A stretch of 21,406 nt of DNA from Lachnospiraceae bacterium (GTDB taxonomy: Bacteria; Bacillota; Clostridia; Lachnospirales; Lachnospiraceae). The position numbers and the translations under genes are program-made. The notes beneath the pieces were generated by a model. The model worked only from the letters and a program-made list of their open reading frames with translations. It was not told where the DNA came from and searched no databases. Positions 6,535 to 13,991 of this stretch are shown here, one piece after another. The first letter of the stretch is position 1. Every line of letters begins with the position of its first letter. The stretch is from positions 1 to 21,406 of the forward strand of contig JAFOIS010000009.1 in NCBI GenBank assembly GCA_017420605.1. The letters are read 5' to 3'.

Positions 6535-8724
6535 TCAATCGGCCGATCCGCGCTCCGGCGCTTTGCCTCCGGGCGTGGAGCCGGCGTATTTCTGGAAATT
6601 GCGGCGGAACGTGGAGAGACTCACGTAGCCGACCATCGGATAAACGGCGCTGCTGTCCAGACCCTTTTCGTCCATGAGCTGCACGGCGCGCAGGATCCGG
6701 ACCTGGTTGACATAATTGTTGTAGTTCGTCCCGCGCTGCTCCTTGAAGAGCAATGAGACATAGGTGGTCGACCGGCCGAACCGCTCGGCGATCGCGTTAA
6801 GCGACAGATCCGGATCGAAGATATGTTCGTCGATATACTCCATGATCTGCCGTTCCATACCGCTCATGGTGCTGTTGTGACGCGCAAGGATCTCCTCGCA
6901 GATCCGGTCGATCATGGACGCGATCTTTCCCTCGACCTCATCCAGGGAACGAAGCGTCTCCCGGGGATCCGCCGGCGGAAGCTCGATCCCGAGATTGCGG
7001 CCGGTCCTTGCCGCGGTGAAGGAAAGATCGAGGAAGAGGGATATAAGGCTCTTCGGATCCAGCCGTACCTTCTGCCGGTTCTCCGCAATAATGCCGGCCA
7101 GAAGTTCTTTCGCCGTCTCGCTGCTGCCGCCCGTGATGGCCCTCGCAAGAAGGATCTCTTCCGAAAGCGGATAGTAATAGTCGCAGCGCAGGGCGGGTGC
7201 CGCTTCGCTGTAGAACATCGGCTGTTCGAGGTGGTTCAGCACGGCCAGGTTGAGCGCGGTTTCCGCCTGCTCCGCCGCCCGGAAGATCTCATCCGGAGTG
7301 AAGACCGCCTGGCTGATCCCGATATACAGCCCTTCCTGCTGCGCGGCATTCTGCAGCGTATTCCGGCAGTTTGCCGTAAGGGCGGAAATGTAGGACTGCA
7401 GCTGGTCCCATTTTTCGTAATTGACCAGGATCCGGTAATGGTCGGTGTCCAGATAATACAGCCAGGACCTGACCGGGATCTGCCCCGACAGGTGCGCAAG
7501 GAGCGCCTCCATGGCCAGTTCCGCCGTCTGCGCCATATCCCGGTCCCGAAGGACCGAGAAGAGGATCTCCAGGGCGATCACGCTGAAATTTTCATGCGGA
7601 AAACGGATCTGGCAGCTCTCCAGCTGCTCTCCGAAGGATTCGATGAGAGACGCGGAACCGTCGAGCAGGGCGCCGAGGACCTTCTGCCTTGCAAGGGGCT
7701 TCAGCTGGACGACCGCCGACTCCATCTCGCTCTTCTCCGCAAGGATCCTGTCAAAGGCGTGTTCGAGTGCCGTAAATTCGCCGCCGCCCTCGTTCGATCC
7801 GACATATTTCGTCAGAATGTTCTGCACGGGGTGATAGCTTATACGCGACAATATGTAGGAGAGAAGAATGCTGAGAACGAAGGTGACCAGCAGGATCTGG
7901 ATCACGACCGGGAGCGTTGCGTTATGAGTCCTGTGATAGACCGAGACCGGCAGGTCGATACTGTAAATGAAGTTCCCGTCGGAGGATGCGCGGGTAAAGC
8001 TCGTGCTTCTTTCGTCAGAGGTCCCGGTACGGTACTCCCAGAGAACGTTGCCGGCAGCGTCGGTCAGCCGGAAAGCGGACACGCCGGCCGGAGAGGCGGC
8101 GTCGAGCCTTGCCTCCATCATGCCCGACGGGAAGAGGATGTTCACCTCTCCCTTGTAGCGGCCGCCCTCGATATCCCGGAACGGCGCCTGATAGAGGATA
8201 TACGGCGTATTTTCGAAAACGACGGTCGAAAAGGATACGGTCTGCGCCGTGGTGGAAGTGAAGAAGTACTGGATATCATCCCGGTAGATCTCCCGGTAGC
8301 GTTCCAGATCATCCACGATACTGCGGTTGTTGTAAAGCACGGGGCTGTCATAAAACTTGAAAGAAAAGGATTTGGCGCCGCCGCCCACACAGGCCATATT
8401 AAGACTGCGTATGATCTGGGCGCGCGTTTCCCCGTCCGCGCCCTTCCCGTTCAGCATATCGAGGTAAAGGGAATGGATCCAGCCGTTGTACTGCACGACG
8501 TCCGTCATTTCGGCCGCGGTATCATAAAGCCCCGCAAACTGGGCGGCCGTAGCGTCGAGTGCGACCTTCGCGCGGGCTTCGTCGCTCGTGTCCGCCGTTT
8601 TCCGCATCAGCGGCAGGAAAATGAGCGCAAGAAGGACCGTTGCCAGAAGGCACGGAAGAACGGTCGAAATGAGAAGCCTCGTAAAAAAGCGGGATCGGTT
8701 ATTGGTGAAAGGCCAGTATTTCAT
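6535..8724 (-). CDS. Membrane-bound AraC-family transcription regulator (YesS/YtdP-like)
   Basis: A 729-residue one-component sensor-regulator. A first membrane helix spans about 15-40. An extracytoplasmic region of about 230 residues follows, probably a Cache-like ligand-binding domain. A second membrane helix spans about 271-293. The long cytoplasmic middle part (about 300-610) resembles the regulatory region of YesN/YesS-type proteins. The C-terminal double helix-turn-helix of AraC (about 625-720) includes LSLNAIAERFGRSTTYVSLLFK and a second helix pair ending in FRRNFQKYAG. B. subtilis YesS and YtdP have the same layout and size and sit beside Lpl-type transporters, as here. It presumably senses the transported sugar outside the cell and controls the adjacent uptake operon. 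Ribosome binding looks poor: no purine-rich site precedes the ATG, and a small hairpin covers that place. Confidence 0.88.
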   Translation of the reverse strand: MKYWPFTNNRSRFFTRLLISTVLPCLLATVLLALIFLPLMRKTADTSDEARAKVALDATAAQFAGLYDTAAEMTDVVQYNGWIHSLYLDMLNGKGADGETRAQIIRSLNMACVGGGAKSFSFKFYDSPVLYNNRSIVDDLERYREIYRDDIQYFFTSTTAQTVSFSTVVFENTPYILYQAPFRDIEGGRYKGEVNILFPSGMMEARLDAASPAGVSAFRLTDAAGNVLWEYRTGTSDERSTSFTRASSDGNFIYSIDLPVSVYHRTHNATLPVVIQILLVTFVLSILLSYILSRISYHPVQNILTKYVGSNEGGGEFTALEHAFDRILAEKSEMESAVVQLKPLARQKVLGALLDGSASLIESFGEQLESCQIRFPHENFSVIALEILFSVLRDRDMAQTAELAMEALLAHLSGQIPVRSWLYYLDTDHYRILVNYEKWDQLQSYISALTANCRNTLQNAAQQEGLYIGISQAVFTPDEIFRAAEQAETALNLAVLNHLEQPMFYSEAAPALRCDYYYPLSEEILLARAITGGSSETAKELLAGIIAENRQKVRLDPKSLISLFLDLSFTAARTGRNLGIELPPADPRETLRSLDEVEGKIASMIDRICEEILARHNSTMSGMERQIMEYIDEHIFDPDLSLNAIAERFGRSTTYVSLLFKEQRGTNYNNYVNQVRILRAVQLMDEKGLDSSAVYPMVGYVSLSTFRRNFQKYAGSTPGGKAPERGSAD

Positions 8725-8729
8725 AACTC

Positions 8730-8748
8730 GAACGGGCTGTCCCGGTTC
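8730..8748 (-). promoter_or_regulatory. Hairpin at the ribosome-site position of the AraC gene
   Basis: In the minus-strand leader GAAC-C-GGG pairs with CCCGTTC around a 4-base loop, with one bulged C. It ends 5 bases before the ATG, where a Shine-Dalgarno sequence is normally found. It would keep synthesis of the regulator low. No longer alternative fold is obvious. Confidence 0.4.
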
Positions 8749-8768
8749 CGGAGGAAACTTCTTTCTGC

Positions 8769-8774
8769 ATCATA
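8769..8774 (-). promoter_or_regulatory. Extended -10 promoter of the AraC/NagB-like unit
   Basis: TGGTATGAT on the minus strand is an extended -10 element (TG-n-TATGAT, 5 of 6 in the hexamer). The -35 match 17 bases upstream (TTTCCC) is weak. The start would be near 8762, giving a leader of about 38 bases, and it lies just after the terminator of the binding-protein gene. Confidence 0.5.
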
Positions 8775-8794
8775 CCACAGAACGGGCGATCGGG

Positions 8795-8825
8795 AAAGAA
8801 AAAGGAGAGAGCCAGGGCCCTCTCC
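8795..8825 (-). terminator. Rho-independent terminator after the solute-binding protein gene
   Basis: In minus-strand RNA GGAGAGGGC pairs with GCTCTCTCC (one G:U) around a 4-base loop, within 8804-8825. It is followed by a T-rich run. It lies 20 bases after the stop codon and separates the transport operon from the regulator gene. Confidence 0.85.
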
Positions 8826-8845
8826 CTTTCTGTTACATGCTGTGA

Positions 8846-10582
8846 TCAACGGGTGCGGTCATAGACCGACTGATAGCACTTGCACATCTCGTTCATGCCG
8901 AGCTGTTCGAGCGTCTTGGTGTACGCTTCCCAGTCTTTGTCGACGTCAAGCGCGCCGGTGATGAATTTGTCGCGGTATTCCTCCCAGCCGGCCTTGAGGT
9001 CAGCCTGATAGAGGTCGCGGATCTCGGTCTCTTCTTCGGTGTAGCCCGGGACCTTCGGGACAGACGGCATTGCCCATTCAGCATAATCGAAGAAATGCTC
9101 TGTGTATTTCTCGATATACCACGGACGGGTCGCCTTCGCGGAGAAGGTCAGCTGCAGGTCGGACTGGATGTACGGCAGGGACAGCTGGCCGCAGCCGAGG
9201 TTCTTGTTCGTCCATGCGGAACCGTCGGCCGGCATGATGATCTTCGGTTCGCCGTTTTCGTCCACTTCAAAGGTCTCGCCCGGTTTGCCGCAGCAGCGGA
9301 CGAGCATGACGTTATCATCCGCATACAGGGCGTCGAGCCAGCGGGCCGCAAGTTCCGGATTCTCGCAGTCGGTCGAGACACCGGTGAACATGCCGTAGTT
9401 CTCATACATCGTCATCTTGGGCGTCGGGGCAAGCTCAGAGGTCAGCGGATAGCCGATCGTATAGATCTCGGAGTTGGGCGTCTCCTGGCCGGCTTTTGTC
9501 AGGTTTGAATAGGAACCGCAGAAGGACGCGTACATCGCAACGACGGCAACGCGTTCCGCCGTGACTTTTTCCGCAACGATATCCATCGTGTTGGTCGCGA
9601 TCTCGGCATCGAGGAGGCCTTCCTGATAGATGTCACCCAGCCAGCCGAGCATGGCCTTCATGTTGTCGCTCGTGTATTCCGGGAAGACAACGCCGTTTTC
9701 GTCCGCGGAGAAGAAGTCGCAGGATTCGATGTTCTCAACGCCGAACGCCGTTCCGATCGCCGGAAGCAGCCACTCCACGGAGGTAGCGGTGAACGGGATC
9801 TCATCGTCCTGACCGTTGCCGTTCAGATCGCCGGCGGCCTTTATGGCGCGGAGGCACTCTGTGAATTCATCGACCGTCTTCGGGATCTCAAGACCCAGCT
9901 GCTCAAGCCACGGCAGGTTGTACAGCAGGATGATGCGGTTGAAGCGCGGTGCCGCGAAGGTCGTGATCGCGTACATGCTGCCGTCATAGTTCGTGACGTT
10001 CTGGGCATACGGAATACCCATATCGTCATACATTTTGCTCATGCACGGGAACCAGTCATACCAGTGTTCCGAGAAATCCACCATCATGCCGTTCTGGCCG
10101 GCGCTGAGGGCCGTCTGTGCGGACGCACCCATGTTGACGATGTCGTTCAGCTTTTCCGGAGAGGAAAGCTTTGCCGCGATCAGTGTGCTGTAGTCAGCGT
10201 ACGGAACGACTTCCCATTCGATGTGAACGTTGGTGTAGTCTTCCATCCACTGCCAGAAGAACAGATCGTTCGAAGGCGGCAGGAAGCTCGAGGAAACGCC
10301 TTCCCAGGTGTAAACGCTCAGTGTTTGCTTCTCTTCGCAGAGCCAGCCCGGATGTTCCTCCTTCCAGGACTCGCCGCCTTCTTCAGCCGGCGCCTCTTCC
10401 GAAGATGCTGCTTCGCTCGCGGGGGCGGCTTCCGAAGAAGCGGCTTCGCTGGCCGGGGCGGCTTCCGAAGACGCTGCTTCACTCGCCGGAGCCTGGCTCG
10501 AAGACGGAGCGGTCTGACCGCAGGCTGCCAGAAGCGACAGGGCAAGGATCAGAACAAGACTCAGTGATACAAGTTTTTTCAT
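8846..10582 (-). CDS. Sugar ABC transporter substrate-binding lipoprotein (LplA/YtcQ-like)
   Basis: A 578-residue extracellular solute-binding protein, long for family 1 (usually about 430) but right for the LplA/YtcQ branch that binds oligosaccharides. Residues 1-20 are a lipoprotein signal (MKK, hydrophobic core, lipobox LAAC), with lipidation expected at Cys21. A Ser/Ala/Pro/Glu linker with three near-identical 11-residue repeats (31-63) tethers the protein to the membrane. The ligand-binding lobes begin about residue 75. Acidic Asp/Asn-rich loops such as DLNGNGQDD could bind calcium. The ATG has GGAAGGAG upstream. It is the last gene of the transport operon, 93 bases after the second permease gene, and is followed by a strong terminator. 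It presumably delivers the sugar to the two permeases upstream. The ligand cannot be read from sequence. Confidence 0.9.
   Translation of the reverse strand: MKKLVSLSLVLILALSLLAACGQTAPSSSQAPASEAASSEAAPASEAASSEAAPASEAASSEEAPAEEGGESWKEEHPGWLCEEKQTLSVYTWEGVSSSFLPPSNDLFFWQWMEDYTNVHIEWEVVPYADYSTLIAAKLSSPEKLNDIVNMGASAQTALSAGQNGMMVDFSEHWYDWFPCMSKMYDDMGIPYAQNVTNYDGSMYAITTFAAPRFNRIILLYNLPWLEQLGLEIPKTVDEFTECLRAIKAAGDLNGNGQDDEIPFTATSVEWLLPAIGTAFGVENIESCDFFSADENGVVFPEYTSDNMKAMLGWLGDIYQEGLLDAEIATNTMDIVAEKVTAERVAVVAMYASFCGSYSNLTKAGQETPNSEIYTIGYPLTSELAPTPKMTMYENYGMFTGVSTDCENPELAARWLDALYADDNVMLVRCCGKPGETFEVDENGEPKIIMPADGSAWTNKNLGCGQLSLPYIQSDLQLTFSAKATRPWYIEKYTEHFFDYAEWAMPSVPKVPGYTEEETEIRDLYQADLKAGWEEYRDKFITGALDVDKDWEAYTKTLEQLGMNEMCKCYQSVYDRTR
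10394..10492 (-). repeat. Three tandem 33-bp repeats encoding the lipoprotein linker
   Basis: The repeats encode APASEAASSEA, APASEAASSEA and APASEAASSEE (residues 31-41, 42-52, 53-63). Synonymous differences occur between copies. This is an exposed tether between the lipid anchor and the binding domain, and a site where copy number can change by slippage or recombination. Confidence 0.9.
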
Positions 10583-10611
10583 GTGTTTCTCCTTCCTTTT
10601 GCATATTTGCA

Positions 10612-10666
10612 GTGGAATTGTCCACAGGTTGCACGTTTTGTAAGTTCCCCGCGCTTTCCGTGCGGG
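10612..10666 (-). other. Intergenic stem-loops between permease and binding-protein genes
   Basis: The 93-base gap contains CCCGC/GCGGG (10648-10652 with 10662-10666, 9-base loop) and GTGGA/TCCAC (10612-10616 with 10621-10625). Neither has a U-run. Hairpins here often stabilise or process transporter mRNA so that the binding protein is made in excess. That role is only inferred, and both stems are short. Confidence 0.3.
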
Positions 10667-10675
10667 ATGCGCCTC

Positions 10676-11563
10676 TCAGCCCTTGACGGCGCCGATCATG
10701 AGGCCCTTCTCAAGATTCTTCGAAATAAACGGATAGATAACGAGCATCGGCAGGACCGACACGATGATGACCGCGTACTTCAGCTGCAGGGCGGAGAGGA
10801 TCTCCGCGGCCGTCAGCGCTTCCGTATTGCCGAGCGCGCTGGAGAGCGTATTCTGGATGACGACGCTCCGGATGTAGAGCGCCAGCGGCTGCTTCGTCCG
10901 GTCGGAAAGGTACAGCATGGAATTGAAGTACGCGTTCCAGTGGCCGACGCCCATATAGAGCGTAAGGACCGCGAGGATCGGTTTGCTGAGCGGCAGGACG
11001 AACTGGCCGAAGATACGGTATTCCGAAGCGCCGTCGATACGGGCGCTCTCGATGATCTCGTCCGGCAGGGACTCGAAGAACGACCGCGAGATCATGACGT
11101 ACCAGGCGGTGGTCAGGGCGCAGACGATGATCGCCCAGCGGCTGTTGTAAAGGTGCAGGAACCGGCCGACCACGATGTAGGTCGGGATAATGCCGCCGTT
11201 GAAGAACATCGTGACCATGACGATCTTGGTGATCAGCTTCCGGTGAAGAAATTCCTTCCGGGACAGCGGGTAGGCGCAGAGCGAGGTCGTAATGACGCCG
11301 CAGATGGTGCCGACGACGGTGAACCAGATGGTATTGCCGTAATAGGTAATGACCTGCGGATCCGCAAGGACCTTCCGCACGGCGGTAAGATTGATCCCGA
11401 CGGGCAGGAACCATACGTCGCCGCGGGCGGCCGCGATCGGATCGGAAATGGCCATACTGAACACGTAGATCAGCGGATACAGCGTAATAACGATGATCAG
11501 TACGACAAGGAAGTAGACCACGAAGTCAAAGACCCTGTCGCCGAATGTCTTTTGAAAATGCAT
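10676..11563 (-). CDS. Carbohydrate ABC transporter permease (LplC/YtcP-like)
   Basis: A 295-residue inner-membrane permease of the CUT1 sugar importer class, with about six membrane helices beginning at residues 11-35. The EAA loop that docks the ATPase reads IESARIDGAS...FVLP (171-191). The YxNxxxxT-like segment YYGNTIWFT (74-82) is typical of the family. The start at 11563 (MHFQKTF) was chosen over an upstream ATG because it has GAGGTG upstream and gives the usual length. The longer version would overlap the preceding gene by more than 70 bases. The start lies 10 bases after the stop of the other permease gene, so the two are translated from one mRNA and form the membrane heterodimer. Confidence 0.92.
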   Translation of the reverse strand: MHFQKTFGDRVFDFVVYFLVVLIIVITLYPLIYVFSMAISDPIAAARGDVWFLPVGINLTAVRKVLADPQVITYYGNTIWFTVVGTICGVITTSLCAYPLSRKEFLHRKLITKIVMVTMFFNGGIIPTYIVVGRFLHLYNSRWAIIVCALTTAWYVMISRSFFESLPDEIIESARIDGASEYRIFGQFVLPLSKPILAVLTLYMGVGHWNAYFNSMLYLSDRTKQPLALYIRSVVIQNTLSSALGNTEALTAAEILSALQLKYAVIIVSVLPMLVIYPFISKNLEKGLMIGAVKG

Positions 11564-11573
11564 ACTCGTCACC

Positions 11574-12533
11574 TCACCACAACGACGTATCGGAGATCTT
11601 CTTGGTGAGCCGGTTCGCGCCGACCAGAAGAGCGACGTTGACAACGGAGTTGATCAGGCTGATCGCGGTCGACAGACTGAATTTCTGATCCTTCAGACCT
11701 GCGCGGTACGCGTAGGTCGACAAGACGTCCGAGACTTCGTACGTCATCGGGGTGTACATCAGGATGATCTTTTCATACCCTACGGTCATGATGCTGCCGA
11801 TCCGGAGGAGCAGCATGATGATGATCGTGGGAAGGATGCAGGGAATCGTGATGTAGAAGATGTTCTTAAGGCGGGTACTGCCGTCCAGCGCCGCCGCCTC
11901 ATAGAGGTTCGGGTCGATGCCGGCGATCGCCGCCGTGAAGACAACGGCGTTGAAGCCGGTGTGCTGCCAGATGTCCGATCCGATATACAAGGGCCGGAAC
12001 CACGAGGACGTCGCGAGGAAGTTGATCTTTGCCCTGCCCAGTTTTACGAGGATCATGTTGACGAGACCGTCATCCACCGAAAACACGTTGTAGATGATCG
12101 CCACGATAACGACCGTGGAGATGAAGTACGGCAGGAGCGAAATGTTGGCGGTCAGGTTGCGGAACCTGCGGATCCGGATCTCGTTGAGCAGCAGGGCAAA
12201 GCCGATCGCCAGCGGGAAGGCGATCAGGATGCTGAGGATATTCAGGACCAGCGTATTGCGGACCAGACGGAAGAAGTTCGGATTCTTGAGCAGCATCTGG
12301 AACCATTTGAGTCCGGCCCAGCGGGAATGGCTGCTGACGAAGGCGTCGCCGATCCTGTAATTCTGGAACGCGATGGAAAGGCCGAACATCGGCCAGTACC
12401 GGACCAGGAAGAAAAACAGCATCGGTATGATCAGCATGACCCAGTAGGGCGACTGGGACTTTATGCGGGCCCGGCGGTGGGACCTCTTGAGTTCCAGGGA
12501 TAACGCATCCCCGGCGGCGGCTGGTTTTTTCAT
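11574..12533 (-). CDS. Carbohydrate ABC transporter permease (LplB-like)
   Basis: A 319-residue partner permease of the CUT1 importer. A basic N-terminal cytoplasmic tail (1-29) precedes the first helix (about 31-52), which continues into VRYWPMFGLSIAFQNY, a typical LplB-type sequence. The EAA loop is YEAAALDGST...ITIP (211-231). Its N-terminal RRARIKSQ tail is a positive-inside anchor. The ATG has GGGAGG seven bases upstream. It is the second gene of the operon, 28 bases after the Gfo/Idh gene. No gene for the ATP-hydrolysing subunit is in the window. Such transporters commonly share one MsmX-type ATPase encoded elsewhere. Confidence 0.92.
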   Translation of the reverse strand: MKKPAAAGDALSLELKRSHRRARIKSQSPYWVMLIIPMLFFFLVRYWPMFGLSIAFQNYRIGDAFVSSHSRWAGLKWFQMLLKNPNFFRLVRNTLVLNILSILIAFPLAIGFALLLNEIRIRRFRNLTANISLLPYFISTVVIVAIIYNVFSVDDGLVNMILVKLGRAKINFLATSSWFRPLYIGSDIWQHTGFNAVVFTAAIAGIDPNLYEAAALDGSTRLKNIFYITIPCILPTIIIMLLLRIGSIMTVGYEKIILMYTPMTYEVSDVLSTYAYRAGLKDQKFSLSTAISLINSVVNVALLVGANRLTKKISDTSLW

Positions 12534-12561
12534 GGGTTATCCTCCCGTGTTGCCTTTTTTG

Positions 12562-13752
12562 TTACTCTACACGATGGACGCAGAACGGGATCTCTCCCCT
12601 CCAGGGGCTGAGATCGTCGTTCCGGTACTGCTCCCGGGCAGCTTTGTCCCGGAAATCCGGAATATCGTACTGGCGGCTGTCGTCAAGGACGCTCCGCCAT
12701 CCGAGAATGGCGACCGCGCTCATGGCGCAGGCCCGGTAGACGTCCATGTCCGGCGTCCTGCCTTCCCGTATTTCGGCAATATAATTGCGGACGCAGCGGT
12801 AATCGGTGACCTGATGGCCTACGTTCGGCAGGCCCTTGCTGATCGCTTCCTTTGAAAGGGCGTCGGGTTCCGGCCTGTAATATCTTACGCAGCCAAGATG
12901 CGCCGTCTCTTCCGGCAGATCCCAGGGGTTGATGGCAAGACATACGGTATCTTCCGCCGTACGGACGCTTTCCACGCCGCCCTTGCTGCAGGCCAGCCGG
13001 AACCAGTGTGTCTGCGGACCGTAGGAGACGCAGCCGGTGACCCGGAAGAGCGCGCCGCTGTCCATTTCCACCAGCATCACGCCGTTATCGGCCTTTCCTT
13101 TGCCGCCGCGGGCTTTCACGTACCCGGAGTTGTCGGCCGTCTTGCCGATGACCCGTTTCGGCATCATCCGCGTCATGTTCATAAGCGGCCCCAGCGAATG
13201 GGTGAGGTAATAGGTCGTGGGCAGACGCCTTCTCCAGTGATCCGGCGTAGGCGAATACCGGCCGGAGTTTTTCGGCGAACTCGGATGGCAGTACTCGGCT
13301 TCGGCGTAGACGAGGTCTCCGAGGATCCCGGTGCCGAAGATGCGCTCCATCTCCAGGCAGGCCGTGCCATAAGGACTGTTTTCCGCGAGACTGTAGTAGA
13401 CGCCGGTCTCTTCCACGGCTTCCACGAGTTCGACGCATTCCTTCATGGTCGCGGCGGGGATGCATTCGCTGACGACGGCGATCCCTTTCCGGAGCGCCTG
13501 GATCGCGCATTTCGCGTGATCCGGCAGATAGTTGCACAGAATAACAAGATCGATGCCGCTGCCAAGGAGCTCGTCATAAGACGCGAAGACTTTCACGTCC
13601 TCCGGGCAGTACTTCTTTGCTTCTTCCACACGCTCAGGGTTCTGGTCGCAGATCGCCTCGATCCGTACTCCCTCGATGTAGTTCATCGCCATGAGGTGGG
13701 ACTGGCCGCGCCACAGGCCGAATACACCGACCTTCAACAGTTCTTTGCTCAT
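12562..13752 (-). CDS. Gfo/Idh/MocA-family oxidoreductase-like protein
   Basis: A 396-residue protein of the family that contains glucose-fructose oxidoreductase and inositol dehydrogenase, NAD(P)-dependent enzymes acting on sugars. The N-terminal Rossmann fold is clear: VGVFGLWRGQS (8-18), then ICDQNPER with Asp36 at the end of strand 2, where NAD ribose is normally held. The glycine motif is altered (Trp14 where the second glycine of GxGxxG usually falls). The usual EKP motif is replaced by SECIPAATMKEC (95-106), so the common catalytic/cofactor Lys is absent. This matches a known subgroup with an SE-x-PAA sequence. The C-terminal domain follows from about residue 130. It is the first gene of the transport operon, downstream of a recognisable promoter, and so probably oxidises, reduces or epimerises the imported sugar. 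The ribosome site (GGAGAGG) is 13 bases from the ATG. Confidence 0.85.
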   Translation of the reverse strand: MSKELLKVGVFGLWRGQSHLMAMNYIEGVRIEAICDQNPERVEEAKKYCPEDVKVFASYDELLGSGIDLVILCNYLPDHAKCAIQALRKGIAVVSECIPAATMKECVELVEAVEETGVYYSLAENSPYGTACLEMERIFGTGILGDLVYAEAEYCHPSSPKNSGRYSPTPDHWRRRLPTTYYLTHSLGPLMNMTRMMPKRVIGKTADNSGYVKARGGKGKADNGVMLVEMDSGALFRVTGCVSYGPQTHWFRLACSKGGVESVRTAEDTVCLAINPWDLPEETAHLGCVRYYRPEPDALSKEAISKGLPNVGHQVTDYRCVRNYIAEIREGRTPDMDVYRACAMSAVAILGWRSVLDDSRQYDIPDFRDKAAREQYRNDDLSPWRGEIPFCVHRVE

Positions 13753-13818
13753 CTTTATTCAGGCCTCTCCACGGGATAGTTAAAAGACAGCAGGAATTCT
13801 GCCATAATTACCATAAAT

Positions 13819-13846
13819 ATCGTAAAATATTCATATTTTTTGTCAA
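13819..13846 (-). promoter_or_regulatory. Promoter of the sugar-uptake operon
   Basis: On the minus strand a perfect TTGACA (13841-13846) is followed after 16 bases by TACGAT (13819-13824, 4 of 6). Transcription would start near 13812 and give a leader of about 60 bases before the Gfo/Idh start. The region is strongly AT-rich against its surroundings. An imperfect -10 fits a promoter that needs an activator. Confidence 0.65.
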
Positions 13847-13853
13847 TATTCAT
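13826..13853 (-). promoter_or_regulatory. Direct repeat ATGAATATT over the operon promoter (possible operator)
   Basis: Two exact 9-base copies lie at 13826-13834 and 13845-13853 on the minus strand, 19 bases apart. One is in the promoter spacer and one overlaps the -35. AraC-family proteins bind tandem direct half-sites about two helical turns apart, so these may be sites for the regulator at 6535-8724. The AT-rich context makes chance possible. Confidence 0.35.
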
Positions 13854-13886
13854 TAATTTAACCCCCGCATGTATGAGGAAAAACAC

Positions 13887-13912
13887 AAAAAAAAGACGGG
13901 CACCCCCCGTCT
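13887..13912 (-). terminator. Second terminator downstream of trxA
   Basis: AGACGGG (13894-13900) pairs with CCCGTCT (13906-13912) around a 5-base loop. A run of T follows on the minus strand. It backs up the stronger hairpin at 13941-13975 and lies just upstream of the sugar operon promoter. Confidence 0.8.
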
Positions 13913-13940
13913 GTCCTGTTCCGCCGCCGCTGCCGGCACG

Positions 13941-13975
13941 AAAAAAAGCGGCGCTCCGGTCCCGGAGCGCCGCTT
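13941..13975 (-). terminator. Strong terminator of trxA
   Basis: A perfect 14-bp stem (13946-13959 with 13962-13975), continuing into a run of T on the minus strand, begins 17 bases after the trxA stop codon. Confidence 0.93.
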
Positions 13976-13991
13976 CCTCTATGCGTCTTTT

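Noticed and set aside
6823..8961. A 712-residue plus-strand ORF opposite the AraC gene
   Set aside because: It is a shadow of a GC-rich gene on the other strand. Its sequence is Arg/His/Asp-rich with no domain, while the minus strand shows a complete AraC protein. The 624-residue ORF opposite mfd (16652-18526) is rejected for the same reason.
10394..10492. Short tandem repeats as a CRISPR array
   Set aside because: There are no spacers. The repeats are contiguous, in frame and encode a protein linker.
10618..10626. TTGTCCACA before the binding-protein gene as another DnaA box
   Set aside because: A single 8-of-9 match inside a small hairpin with no companions. Expected by chance.
11564..11644. 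Longer N-terminus for the second permease from an upstream ATG
   Set aside because: It would overlap the first permease gene by over 70 bases and adds Arg-rich residues unlike the family. The ATG at 11563 has a ribosome site.
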